From: Flavobacterium inviolabile
GTDB lineage: Bacteria; Bacteroidota; Bacteroidia; Flavobacteriales; Flavobacteriaceae
Reading direction: 5' to 3'
NCBI RefSeq assembly: GCF_013389455.1
Contig: NZ_CP058278.1
Span: forward strand, 1,488,001 to 1,552,000
DNA length: 64,000 nt
Position numbers and translations under genes: made by a program. The notes under the pieces were generated by a model. That model searched no databases. It saw nothing but the letters and a program-made list of their open reading frames with translations, and had not been told where the DNA came from. Of this stretch, positions 35,641 to 44,546 are shown one piece after another (position 1 is the first letter of the stretch; each line of letters opens with the position of its first letter).

Positions 35641-37668
35641 TTATAGTAATCCGGCTCTTTTTAACAGGGCTTCCGGTTTTGGTTCCTGTCCTCTGAAATT
35701 TTTATACAATGTCATCGGATGGTCCGTTCCGCCTTGCGACAGGATATTGTCTTTGAATTTTTGGGCAACTTCACGGTTGAAAATTCCCTGTTCCTGGAAA
35801 TAAGCAAATGCATCGGCATCCAGTACTTCAGCCCATTTGTAGCTGTAATACCCGGAAGAATATCCGCCCTGGAAGATGTGCGAAAAGGCAGTACTCATGA
35901 CATTTTCGGCTACGTCCGGATATAATTTTGTGGAAGCAAACTGTTCGTTTTCAAAAGCTTTGATGTTCGTAACAGCCGATGGGTCCTGACCGTGCCATCC
36001 CATGTCTAATAAACCGAAGCTTAGCTGACGCAGGGTTGCCATTCCTTCCAGAAAGCTGGCGCTTTCCTTTATTTTTTCAACATATTCCATCGGGATAATA
36101 GCGCCGGTCTGGTAATGTCTGGCAAATAAAGCCAAAGCTTCCGGTTCGTAGCACCAGTTTTCCATTACCTGACTTGGTAATTCCACGAAATCCCAGAAAA
36201 CACTGGTTCCGGAAAGACTCGGGTAGGTAGTGTTGGCTAACATTCCGTGTAGGGCATGCCCGAATTCATGGAATAAAGTTGTCACTTCGTTAAACGTCAG
36301 CAATGATGGCTTGGTTCCGGTTGGTTTTGTAAAATTACAAACGATGGACACATGCGGCCGTTCATTTTTTCCGTTTTGTATGTATTGCGGTTTAAAGGAA
36401 GTCATCCATGCTCCGTTGCGTTTTCCTTTTCTCGGGAAGAAATCGGCATAAAATACCGCTACTAAATTTCCTTCAAAATCGGTTACCTCGAATGTCTGTA
36501 CTTCTTCATGGTATTTGTCAATATCGGATACTTCTTTAAAAGTGATGCCAAATAATTTTCCGGCCACTTCAAAAGCACCGTTCAGGACGTTTTCCAATTG
36601 GAAATACGGTTTTAATTTTTCGTCATCCAGATTGAAAAGCTCCTGTTTTAATTTTTCAGCATAATAAGCGCCGTCCCATTTTTCCAGGTGGTCAATGGCA
36701 TCCAGTTGTTTGGCAAAATTGGTTAACTGCGCAAATTCTTTTTCGGCAGCCGGTTTTGCTTTTGTCAGTAAGTCGGTCAGGAACGTTTTTACTTTTGCCG
36801 GATTTTGAGCCATTCTTTCTTCCAGAACAAAATGGGCATGTGTTTCATAACCCAGTAAATTGGCTCTTTCGTGTCTTAGATTGGCAATACGGATCACGAT
36901 TTCCTGATTGTCATACGGATTGTTCTGGAAACCTTTGCTTCCAAAAGCGATTGCAATTTGTCTGCGCAGTTCCCGGTTGTCTGCATAGGTTACAAACGGC
37001 AGGTAACTCGGATGGTCTAATGTAAAGATCCAGCCTTCTTTGTCGTGACTTTTTGCAAGGGCATGTGCCGCTTCTATCGTTCCTTCCGGTAAACCTTTTA
37101 AATCACTTTCGCTGGTAATGTGCAGTTCGTAGTTGTTGGTTTCTGCCAGTACGTTTTCACCGAATGTAAGCGATAGTTTGGCTAATTCGGCATCGATTTC
37201 CCGTAAACGTGTTTTTTTGTCTTCTGCCAATAAAGCACCGTTTCTGGAAAATCCTTTATATTTTTTAGTTAAAAGCGTATGTTGTTCTGTGGTAAGATTC
37301 AGGCTGTCAATTTGTGCATAAACGGCTTTTACTCTATCGAATAAAGCGACATTTAACGTAATGTCATTGCTGAAAGCTGTTAAAAGCGGCGATACTTCCT
37401 GTGCAATTTTCTGCATTTCGTCACTTGTTTCTGCCGAGTTCAGGTTAAAGAAAACAGATGATAAGCGGTCCAGTGTTTCACCGGCATAATCCAGAGCTGC
37501 AATAGTATTTTCAAACGTTTCCGGTTCCGGGTTATTGGTAATGCTGTTTATCTCTTCACGGGCAAGTGCAATACTTTCGGTAAAAGCAGCGGCATAATCG
37601 GCTGTTTTTATTTTTGAGAAAGGCGCAGTATTGTGTTTTGTATTGAATTTTTCTGTTAAAATGCTCAT
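35641..37668 (-). CDS. M3-family zinc metallopeptidase (oligopeptidase/dipeptidyl carboxypeptidase type)
   Basis: 675 aa from ATG 37668 (an upstream 15-residue extension is unlikely). Zinc motif HEFGH at residues about 467-471, within TLFHEFGHALHGML, the M3 thimet-oligopeptidase signature; the third ligand is Glu in the following helix (SQVMENWCYEPEAL). N-terminal region KIKTADYAAAFTESIALA and NNPEPETFENT are typical of Dcp-type M3 peptidases. No signal peptide, so cytoplasmic peptide turnover is likely. It is preceded by 158 bp from purE and is not overlapped. Confidence 0.93.
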   Translation of the reverse strand: MSILTEKFNTKHNTAPFSKIKTADYAAAFTESIALAREEINSITNNPEPETFENTIAALDYAGETLDRLSSVFFNLNSAETSDEMQKIAQEVSPLLTAFSNDITLNVALFDRVKAVYAQIDSLNLTTEQHTLLTKKYKGFSRNGALLAEDKKTRLREIDAELAKLSLTFGENVLAETNNYELHITSESDLKGLPEGTIEAAHALAKSHDKEGWIFTLDHPSYLPFVTYADNRELRRQIAIAFGSKGFQNNPYDNQEIVIRIANLRHERANLLGYETHAHFVLEERMAQNPAKVKTFLTDLLTKAKPAAEKEFAQLTNFAKQLDAIDHLEKWDGAYYAEKLKQELFNLDDEKLKPYFQLENVLNGAFEVAGKLFGITFKEVSDIDKYHEEVQTFEVTDFEGNLVAVFYADFFPRKGKRNGAWMTSFKPQYIQNGKNERPHVSIVCNFTKPTGTKPSLLTFNEVTTLFHEFGHALHGMLANTTYPSLSGTSVFWDFVELPSQVMENWCYEPEALALFARHYQTGAIIPMEYVEKIKESASFLEGMATLRQLSFGLLDMGWHGQDPSAVTNIKAFENEQFASTKLYPDVAENVMSTAFSHIFQGGYSSGYYSYKWAEVLDADAFAYFQEQGIFNREVAQKFKDNILSQGGTDHPMTLYKNFRGQEPKPEALLKRAGLL

Positions 37669-37801
37669 ATATAGTTTGTTGTTGTTTTTAAACGTGTTAT
37701 TTTTGTAAAACATATTCCAATTGCAAATAACCCTTTTTTAATCCAAATCAAAACTGAACAAAAAAATTGACTGGTACTTTTGTATCGGTTTTGCCCCAAA
37801 G

Positions 37802-37828
37802 AAGCTCTGACCACAAGAGCTTTTTTTT
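37802..37828. terminator. Terminator at the 3' end of purKE
   Basis: AAGCTCT-GACCACA-AGAGCTT. The run of eight T is on the plus strand, while the minus strand has TTCTTT after the stem. It overlaps the purE stop, so it most likely ends purKE, though its stronger orientation is plus. Confidence 0.6.
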
Positions 37829-38312
37829 ATTTGTTTAGATTCTCAGATGCCTTTAAAACGGCTTGTTTTAAACCTTCTTTATAACCGGAAATTTTGTCCT
37901 GTATGTTTTTATCATGACTGCCGATAATTTGCGCGGCTAAAATCCCGGCATTTTTGGCACCGTTTAAAGCTACGGTTGCCACCGGAACACCGCCCGGCAT
38001 TTGCAGAATGGATAAAACGCTGTCCCAGCCATCAATAGAATTGCTGGATTTAACCGGTACGCCAATTACGGGTAGCGGCGACATGGAAGCAACCATTCCC
38101 GGTAAGTGTGCAGCACCTCCGGCACCGGCTATAATTACGGCGATACCTCTTTTATGGGCATGGGTACTGAAATCAAAAAGTTTTTCCGGTGTGCGGTGTG
38201 CCGACACGATATCGACTTCCGTTTCAATTCCGAATTCTTTTAAAATATCGATGGCATCCTGCATTACCGGCATATCCGAAATGCTTCCCATTATAATGGC
38301 TACTTTACTCAT
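37827..38312 (-). CDS. purE: PurE, N5-carboxyaminoimidazole ribonucleotide mutase
   Basis: 161 aa. It moves the carboxylate of N5-CAIR to give CAIR in purine synthesis. The class I PurE signature is IIMGSISDMPVM at the N-terminus, SAHRTPEKLF with the catalytic His, and GAGGAAHLPGMVAS. It lies 21 bp downstream of purK on the same strand, the usual pair. Confidence 0.96.
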   Translation of the reverse strand: MSKVAIIMGSISDMPVMQDAIDILKEFGIETEVDIVSAHRTPEKLFDFSTHAHKRGIAVIIAGAGGAAHLPGMVASMSPLPVIGVPVKSSNSIDGWDSVLSILQMPGGVPVATVALNGAKNAGILAAQIIGSHDKNIQDKISGYKEGLKQAVLKASENLNK

Positions 38313-38333
38313 TGGTGTGTGTTGTTTTTTTGT

Positions 38334-39491
38334 CTATTGCTGACTAATTACTTTTATGGTGTTTTTTACTTCCTCGGCAATTTTCCGGGCTTTGGCAATG
38401 TCTTCATTAACGATCGTTACGTGGCCCATTTTCCGGAACGGACGGGTTTCTCGTTTTCCGTAAATATGCGGAGTTACACCGTCAATGGCTAATATTTTGT
38501 CAATATTCTGGTAAACTACCGGGCCGGAAAAACCTTCTTCGCCTACTAAATTAACCATAATTCCGGCTGCTTTGCTGTTGGTATTGCCTAATGGCAGGTC
38601 CAAAATAGCGCGGATGTGCTGTTCAAATTGGGAAGTATAGCTGGCTTCAATGGAGTAGTGACCGGAATTGTGCGGTCTTGGTGCTACTTCATTGACCAAT
38701 ATGTCGTCGTTTTTGGTCTGGAACATTTCTACGGCAAGTAAGCCTACATGGTTGAATTTTTCCGAAACCTGTAAAGCGATTTCCCGGGCTTTACGGGCAA
38801 CTTCTTCGTCAATGCGCGCCGGGCAGATCACATATTCCACCTGGTTGGCTTCCGGGTGAAATTCCATTTCCACAACAGGATAGGTTTTAATTGCTCCCGA
38901 AGGATTGCGGGTGACAATCACTGCCAGTTCATTTTTAAAAGGGACCATTTGTTCGGCAATACATTCCGTATCGGGTAAATCGAGAACATCCATAGTAGAA
39001 CGGATGATCTTTACTCCGTTGCCATCATAGCCAAATTGGGCACTTTTCCATACGAAAGGCAATTCCAGTTCGTCGTTTTCCAATGCCTTTGCCAGTGCAT
39101 TCTTGTCTACAAAACGCTGGTGTGGTGAGGTCGGAATACCATTGGCGAAGTAAAAATCTTTCTGTCTTCCTTTATTTTGGATCAGGCGCAGTGTTTTTGG
39201 AGAAGGATAAACTTTTAGTCCCTCTGTTTCCAATTGATCTAAAGCGTCCAGATTGACATTCTCAATTTCGATGGTGAGCAGGTCAACCAACTGGCCAAAT
39301 TTGTAAACCGTATCGAAGTCCATCAGGTCACCCTGGAAAAACCGGGTAGCTCCAAATTGGCATGGTGCTTCCGGACTCGGGTCCAATACATAGGTTTGAA
39401 TATCGAATTTCCGGGTTTCAGACAAAAGCATTTTGCCTAATTGTCCGCCGCCTAAAATTCCTAATTTAAAATCGGAAGAAAAATAATTCAT
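38334..39491 (-). CDS. purK: PurK, N5-carboxyaminoimidazole ribonucleotide synthase
   Basis: 385 aa from ATG 39491; the 46-residue upstream extension overlaps the promoter and is discarded. It makes N5-CAIR from AIR, ATP and bicarbonate. ATP-grasp fold: LGILGGGQLGKML near the N-terminus, QFGYDGNGVKI in the ATP-binding loop, VNEVAPRPHNSGHYSIEA containing metal-binding Glu and Asn. First gene of purK-purE with a strong promoter. Confidence 0.96.
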   Translation of the reverse strand: MNYFSSDFKLGILGGGQLGKMLLSETRKFDIQTYVLDPSPEAPCQFGATRFFQGDLMDFDTVYKFGQLVDLLTIEIENVNLDALDQLETEGLKVYPSPKTLRLIQNKGRQKDFYFANGIPTSPHQRFVDKNALAKALENDELELPFVWKSAQFGYDGNGVKIIRSTMDVLDLPDTECIAEQMVPFKNELAVIVTRNPSGAIKTYPVVEMEFHPEANQVEYVICPARIDEEVARKAREIALQVSEKFNHVGLLAVEMFQTKNDDILVNEVAPRPHNSGHYSIEASYTSQFEQHIRAILDLPLGNTNSKAAGIMVNLVGEEGFSGPVVYQNIDKILAIDGVTPHIYGKRETRPFRKMGHVTIVNEDIAKARKIAEEVKNTIKVISQQ

Positions 39492-39510
39492 TGTGTTGTT
39501 GTTTGTTGTG

Positions 39511-39540
39511 CAAAGATACTTATCAAAAGATAAAACACAA
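39511..39540 (-). promoter_or_regulatory. Promoter of purK-purE
   Basis: On the minus strand TTG (39540-39538), 19-bp spacer, TATCTTTG (39518-39511), 19 bp before the purK ATG. No PurR-like palindrome is evident. Confidence 0.75.
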
Positions 39541-39716
39541 TTGATAATTTTTGTTTTTGATCCGGATACTATTTTTTGAAAGAAATGTTTTAAAAACATG
39601 TATAATGTTTGATTTGTGACAAAATCCAATTAATGGGTTGTTTTTTAACAATTTAATTGTAGGGTAATTATAAATATTGTAAATTGTGCTAACGTTTAAT
39701 CAAAAAAGCACATATT

Positions 39717-41258
39717 ATGATTAAAAAACTACTTTATGGACTAGTACTTGCTCCATTGTTTAGCTATGGGCAGTTCTTACAAAATTTTGACGCAGGAACA
39801 ACGATTCCTGCCGGTTGGACAGTTGCTAACGGTGGTGATACCGGAACCTGGCAAATTATCGATTTCGCTTCTTCAACAACGCTTACAGCACACAGCGGCA
39901 CGAATGCGGCCGGAATCAGATACGGATCCACAGCCCACGATGATTATTTGATTACACCGGCTATTACGGTTACAGCAGGTGTATCGGACTTCCTGACTTT
40001 TTGGGGAAGAAGCAGAGATCCGCTTTTTCCGGAGGTAATTAGTGTGAAAATATCTACAACAGGAACAGCTCCGGCTAATTTTACAATAGTATTGGATCCT
40101 AACGTAGCACCATCCAGCGGCGCTTCTTTCTATAAATACCAATATGACTTAACACCTTATATAGGACAAACCATTTATGTTGGTTTCTATTCTTCAACAA
40201 CAGACATGTTCTATTTTGATATTGATGATGTTGAGGTAACGGCTTTACCGGCTTGTTTGGCGCCAACCAATCCTTTGGTTGCAGGAGTTACTTCTCAAAC
40301 AGCTGATTTGTCGTGGACAGCCGCTACTGGAAATTTCCAGGTACAATACGGTGCACCGGGATTTACGGCAGGATCAGGAACGGCAGCTCCTCCTGTGGTT
40401 GGGGCAACTACTACTACTTTAAGCGGCTTAACAGCTAATACTGCCTATGAGTATTATGTGAGAAGAGATTGCGGAAGTGGAACATACAGTGCCTGGGTTG
40501 GTCCTAAAGCATTTACAACAAGTTGTGCTTCGGTAACGGCATTTCCATTTACGGAAGGTTTTGATAACGCAACGATTCCTTCCTGCTGGAGTAATGAAAC
40601 GATTTCGGGTACTGCAAACTGGACCTATGTTACTGCAAACGGAAATAGTTCTATTACACCAAGAACCGGAGCGCGAATGGCTGAATTCAGAACAGCGACT
40701 ACCGGTAATAAAACAAAACTGGTTTCGCCTCCATTGGATTTAACAGGAGTGGCGAGCCCTCAGTTGGATTTCTATTATGCAAATGTTAACTGGTTTGGTG
40801 ATATCGACGAATTAAGAGTGTATTACAAAACAAGTGCAGGCGGATCATGGGTACAGTTAGGGACTGATTATATTACTGAACATACAGCCTGGACTCAGGT
40901 AACATTACCATTACCAAATCCATCGGCAACATATTTCATTGCTTTTGAAGGAACTTCAAATTGGGCAAGAGGTCTGAACCTTGATGATGTAACGGTTAGC
41001 AGTTCTTTAGCGAATGCCAGCTTTACAGAAGCAGCTTTCAGAGCTTATCCGAACCCGGTTAAAAATGCGTTGAATTTAGCGTATAATGAGACGATTTCTT
41101 CCGTTGAGATTTATAACCTTTTAGGGCAAAAAGTTTTGGCTCAAAAAGTAAATCTTTCTGAAACACAAATCGATATGAGCAATCTTTCAGCAGGTAATTA
41201 TTTGGTGAAAGTTTATGCCGGTGATTTAGTGAAAACAATTAAGATCATTAAAGAATAA
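39717..41258 (+). CDS. T9SS cargo protein with choice-of-anchor J and fibronectin III domains
   Basis: 513 aa, signal peptide MIKKLLYGLVLAPLFSYGQ. Domains in order: choice-of-anchor J/MAM-like beta-sandwich (about residues 20-175; DYLITPAITV and DIDDVEVTAL), fibronectin type III (about 180-268; TADLSWTAATGNFQVQYG), second anchor-J copy (about 272-428; LVSPPLDLTG, NLDDVTVSS) and a T9SS type A sorting domain (about 440-513; AYPNPVKNALNL, EIYNLLGQKV, LSAGNYLVKVYAG). It is thus exported by the PorU/PorV system and fixed to or released from the cell surface; likely an adhesin. No catalytic domain is visible. Monocistronic with a terminator downstream. Confidence 0.9.
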   Translation: MIKKLLYGLVLAPLFSYGQFLQNFDAGTTIPAGWTVANGGDTGTWQIIDFASSTTLTAHSGTNAAGIRYGSTAHDDYLITPAITVTAGVSDFLTFWGRSRDPLFPEVISVKISTTGTAPANFTIVLDPNVAPSSGASFYKYQYDLTPYIGQTIYVGFYSSTTDMFYFDIDDVEVTALPACLAPTNPLVAGVTSQTADLSWTAATGNFQVQYGAPGFTAGSGTAAPPVVGATTTTLSGLTANTAYEYYVRRDCGSGTYSAWVGPKAFTTSCASVTAFPFTEGFDNATIPSCWSNETISGTANWTYVTANGNSSITPRTGARMAEFRTATTGNKTKLVSPPLDLTGVASPQLDFYYANVNWFGDIDELRVYYKTSAGGSWVQLGTDYITEHTAWTQVTLPLPNPSATYFIAFEGTSNWARGLNLDDVTVSSSLANASFTEAAFRAYPNPVKNALNLAYNETISSVEIYNLLGQKVLAQKVNLSETQIDMSNLSAGNYLVKVYAGDLVKTIKIIKE

Positions 41259-41281
41259 TCCGGACAATTGATCGGGAATAT

Positions 41282-41312
41282 AAAGGCAGCTCTTAGAGCT
41301 GCCTTTGTTTTT
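41282..41312. terminator. Bidirectional terminator
   Basis: AAAGGCAGCTC-TTA-GAGCTGCCTTT then TGTTTTTTT, between the convergent T9SS cargo gene and the 41313-41852 gene. Confidence 0.85.
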
Positions 41313-41852
41313 TTAGATTTTCTTTAAAATCCTTTTGGCTACACTTTTATAGGCAGGTGTGTGGTTCGGGAAATCCTGGGATAAGATCTGTTTTAATTCC
41401 GGATAGACCCATGCCTCCGTTTTGCCAATGAGGTATAAGGTTTGGATGGCATAGGCTTTTGAGGCTACTTTCATATCGTTGATCAGCCAGTCAAAGCAGG
41501 TTTCGGTGATTTTCTGAAGATTGTCCTGTGATAAAACAGGCTGCTTTTTATGGTTGTAGGTAACTAAAAACAGTACAATTTTGGATACCGGGCGAATGGC
41601 GCTGTCGTTCGTGAACTTATTGATGGTTTCGCAGAAAATGTTGGTGTACGGAAAGATAAAATCCAGTTTTTGTTCTAAAACCAGTTCCATGACCCAGCAG
41701 GCTCTGTGGTGGTTTTTGTCTTTCAGATTGATGGCTAACGAAAATAAATCGCTGAATAAACCGGGATTTTCAAACAGGTAAGCGGTGTTTTGTTCCCTGC
41801 TGGCACGATGTGCGGTGCTGTTCGCAATTTTAGTATAGAAAATTTCGTTCAT
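41313..41852 (-). CDS. Conserved helical protein of unknown function
   Basis: 179 aa, entirely alpha-helical by appearance, with repeated helix pairs like HEAT repeats (FSLAINLKDKNHHRACWVME; SKAYAIQTLYLIGKTEAW). No signal peptide or membrane helix. Related flavobacterial proteins have, from memory, sometimes been labelled adenylosuccinate lyase, but no lyase signature is present, so I do not use that name. Function unknown. Convergent to the T9SS cargo gene and divergent from hpt. Confidence 0.75.
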   Translation of the reverse strand: MNEIFYTKIANSTAHRASREQNTAYLFENPGLFSDLFSLAINLKDKNHHRACWVMELVLEQKLDFIFPYTNIFCETINKFTNDSAIRPVSKIVLFLVTYNHKKQPVLSQDNLQKITETCFDWLINDMKVASKAYAIQTLYLIGKTEAWVYPELKQILSQDFPNHTPAYKSVAKRILKKI

Positions 41853-41942
41853 TTTTTTCTAAGAATCTTCATCGAAAATACAAATTAATTTAAAATTTTA
41901 TAATTCTTAATTGTTAATTATCAATAGTCCATCTGCAATTAT

Positions 41943-41950
41943 TATCTTTG
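41943..41950 (+). promoter_or_regulatory. Candidate -7 element of hpt-adk
   Basis: TATCTTTG matches TAnnTTTG, 21 bp before ATG 41972. The best upstream TTG is too far away (29 bp). Confidence 0.4.
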
Positions 41951-41971
41951 CCAATTATTCTAAAGGTTACA

Positions 41972-42502
41972 ATGGAAATACAACTTCATGACAAACAGTT
42001 TGTGCCATTTCTTTCTGCAAAGGAAATTGATGATGCAATTGCAAAAATGGCAAATAAAGTTGCTGCGGATATGGGTGAGGAGACTCCTGTTTTTGTAGGA
42101 GTGCTTAATGGTGCGTTTATGGTTGTTTCAGATTTTATGAAACATTATCCTAAACCGTGTGAAGTGAGTTTTGTGAAAATGGCTTCTTATGAAGGTATGG
42201 AAACAACACACGAAGTAAAGCAGCTAATCGGATTAAATCAGGATATAACCGGAAGAACGGTGGTGATTATTGAAGACATCGTGGATACGGGCAATACGGT
42301 TGTGGAATTGCAAAAAATGTTTCAGGACAGAAATGTGAAACAGCTCAAATTTGCAACCTTATTCTTAAAGCCGGAGGCTTATGATAAGGATATCACGATT
42401 GATTATATAGGTCTGGAAATTCCAAACAAGTTTATTGTTGGTTTCGGACTGGATTATGACGGATTGGGCAGAAACATTCCGGAAGTTTATCAGTTAAAAT
42501 AA
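41972..42502 (+). CDS. hpt: Hypoxanthine phosphoribosyltransferase
   Basis: 176 aa from ATG 41972 (the 8-residue longer form overlaps the -7 element). It salvages hypoxanthine/guanine to IMP/GMP using PRPP. PRPP-binding loop VVIIEDIVDTGNTV (residues about 97-110), GVLNGAFMV as PPi loop and SFVKMASYEGM as flexible loop. It is followed 52 bp later by adk, a purine-nucleotide pair likely sharing a transcript. Confidence 0.95.
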   Translation: MEIQLHDKQFVPFLSAKEIDDAIAKMANKVAADMGEETPVFVGVLNGAFMVVSDFMKHYPKPCEVSFVKMASYEGMETTHEVKQLIGLNQDITGRTVVIIEDIVDTGNTVVELQKMFQDRNVKQLKFATLFLKPEAYDKDITIDYIGLEIPNKFIVGFGLDYDGLGRNIPEVYQLK

Positions 42503-42554
42503 AAAGAAGTTAACCATAACTATATACCATTAAACAACAATTTAAAAAACAACA

Positions 42555-43127
42555 ATGATTAATATCGTATTATTTGGAAAGCCAGGTGCCGGAAAAGGAA
42601 CGCAAGCTGAATTTTTAAAAGATAAATACAACTTAAAACACATTTCTACAGGTGATGTATTTCGTTACAACATTAAAAACGAAACACTATTAGGAAAAGA
42701 AGCACAGACTTATATTGATAAAGGAGATTTGGTTCCGGACAGTCTGACCATAAAAATGCTACAGGATGAAGTTGAAAAAAACATGGAATCCCGTGGATTT
42801 TTATTTGACGGTTTTCCAAGGACTTTAGCGCAGGCAGAAGCACTGGATGCTTTTTTGAAAACAAAAAACTGGGAAATCACCGGAACGATAGCATTAGAGG
42901 CCGACGATGAAATTCTGGTACAACGACTGCTGGAAAGAGGAAAAACTTCCGGAAGACCAGACGATCAGGATGAAGAAAAAATCAGAAACCGTTACCAGGA
43001 ATACAACGAAAAAACAGCGCCGCTGATTGCGTATTACCAGGGACAAAATAAATTTCATGCGGTTAACGGAATCGGGAGTATCGCGGAAATTACCGAAAGA
43101 TTAAGCAGTGTAATCGAGCAATTATAA
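42555..43127 (+). CDS. adk: Adenylate kinase
   Basis: 190 aa, short-LID form. P-loop GKPGAGKGTQAEFL (residues about 7-20), FDGFPRTLAQAEAL (AMP-binding and catalytic region) and GRPDDQDEEKIRNRYQEY in the LID-adjacent helix. Balances AMP, ADP and ATP. No zinc Cys in the LID. Confidence 0.97.
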   Translation: MINIVLFGKPGAGKGTQAEFLKDKYNLKHISTGDVFRYNIKNETLLGKEAQTYIDKGDLVPDSLTIKMLQDEVEKNMESRGFLFDGFPRTLAQAEALDAFLKTKNWEITGTIALEADDEILVQRLLERGKTSGRPDDQDEEKIRNRYQEYNEKTAPLIAYYQGQNKFHAVNGIGSIAEITERLSSVIEQL

Positions 43128-43220
43128 GCATTGCCCTTTACGATATTCATACAATAATTTATATTAAAATTTAAAAGTAAGTCAGGAAAACTGATACGAT
43201 AACTAACTAGTAATCACACA

Positions 43221-44495
43221 TTGGAAATAATAATAATTTTCTTTTTAATCCTTTTGAATGGTGTCTTTTCCATGTCGGAAATTGCATTAATATCCGCTCG
43301 GAAAAATCGCCTTGAAACTGCAGCTAAAAAAGGAAATACAAGCGCGAAAACAGCTTTGGATTTAGCTAATTCGCCAAATAAATTTTTGTCAACAGTTCAG
43401 ATAGGGATTACCCTGATCGGAATTCTTACCGGTATTTACAGCGGTGACAAAGTAACCGGAGATGTTAAACTCTTTTTAGACGGGTTTGAAACATTAAGAC
43501 CATATTCGCCAACATTATCCGTTGGTATTGTGGTTGTTATTTTAACCTTTTTCTCATTGGTTTTAGGGGAATTACTGCCCAAACGAATCGGACTGAATTA
43601 CCCGGAAGCCATTGCTAAAACGGTAGCCGTTCCGATGAAAGTGATCTCTATTGTAACAGCTCCGTTTATATGGTTGTTAACAACTTCTACCGATTTTATA
43701 CTGGATGTTTTAAAGATCAAACCTACCGCCGACGGAAAAGTTACGGAAGAGGAGATCAAAGCCATTATTAAAGAAGGTACAGAAGGCGGCGAGGTTCAGG
43801 AAATTGAACAGGACATCGTGGAACGTGTTTTCCATATCGGTGACCGAAAAGTAAACTCGCTGATGACGCACCGTAAATCGGTCGTGTATCTTTCCGTTGA
43901 AGACGATGTTAACGAACAAAAGGAAAAAGTACTGGAAGAAATACATTCCGTTTATCCGGTTTGTGATGATAATTTAGATGAGGTAATTGGTATTGTATTG
44001 TTGAAAGACCTGTTTCTGAGCTTTGAAACCGGAAATTTTGACTTAAAGGCAATCATCAAGGAGCCGGTTTACCTTATTGAACATACTTCTGCGTATAAAG
44101 CGCTGGAGATTTTCAAAAAAACAAAAGTGCATTATGCTTTAATCACGGATGAATACGGCGTGGTTCAGGGGATTATAACACTTAACGATATTCTGGAAGC
44201 TCTGGTAGGGGATGCCTCCGAGTTTTATGAAGAAGAATTCCAGTTAATTGCAAGAGAAGACGGAACATGGCTGGTTGACGGCCACTATTCACTGCATGAC
44301 TTTTTAACATATTTTGATATGGATGACCTGATTAATGACTATGACGTTACTACAGTAAGCGGATTGATCATGACGGAGTTGTCCTATATTCCGAAAGTAG
44401 GTGAAAAGCTGATCTGGAATAAAATGGAATTGGAAGTGATTGATATGGACGGTGTTAAAATCGATAAGGTTTTAGTACGTTCGTTAAAAGAATAA
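43221..44495 (+). CDS. CNNM/CorC-type membrane protein with CBS domains (hemolysin family)
   Basis: 424 aa with a TTG start at 43221; no in-frame ATG exists upstream, and the family N-terminus begins MEIIIIFFLILLNGVFSMSE, supporting TTG. Domains: CNNM/DUF21 with three to four membrane helices (about 1-195; SEIALISARKNRLE), a CBS pair (about 205-335; MTHRKSVVYLS, AYKALEIFKKTKVHYALITDE, YGVVQGIITLNDILEALVG) and a CorC/HlyC C-terminal domain (about 345-424). Such proteins are linked to Mg/Co efflux or ion balance; the hemolysin name is historical. It lies 93 bp after adk and 51 bp before obgE. Confidence 0.92.
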   Translation: MEIIIIFFLILLNGVFSMSEIALISARKNRLETAAKKGNTSAKTALDLANSPNKFLSTVQIGITLIGILTGIYSGDKVTGDVKLFLDGFETLRPYSPTLSVGIVVVILTFFSLVLGELLPKRIGLNYPEAIAKTVAVPMKVISIVTAPFIWLLTTSTDFILDVLKIKPTADGKVTEEEIKAIIKEGTEGGEVQEIEQDIVERVFHIGDRKVNSLMTHRKSVVYLSVEDDVNEQKEKVLEEIHSVYPVCDDNLDEVIGIVLLKDLFLSFETGNFDLKAIIKEPVYLIEHTSAYKALEIFKKTKVHYALITDEYGVVQGIITLNDILEALVGDASEFYEEEFQLIAREDGTWLVDGHYSLHDFLTYFDMDDLINDYDVTTVSGLIMTELSYIPKVGEKLIWNKMELEVIDMDGVKIDKVLVRSLKE

Positions 44496-44546
44496 AAATA
44501 GTTTTTAGTGCCGCCTGCCGGTAACTGAAAACCAAATGGATATTAA

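Noticed and set aside
41313..41852. Naming this protein adenylosuccinate lyase
   Set aside because: No lyase signature (no SSxMPxKxNP-like motif), and far too short.
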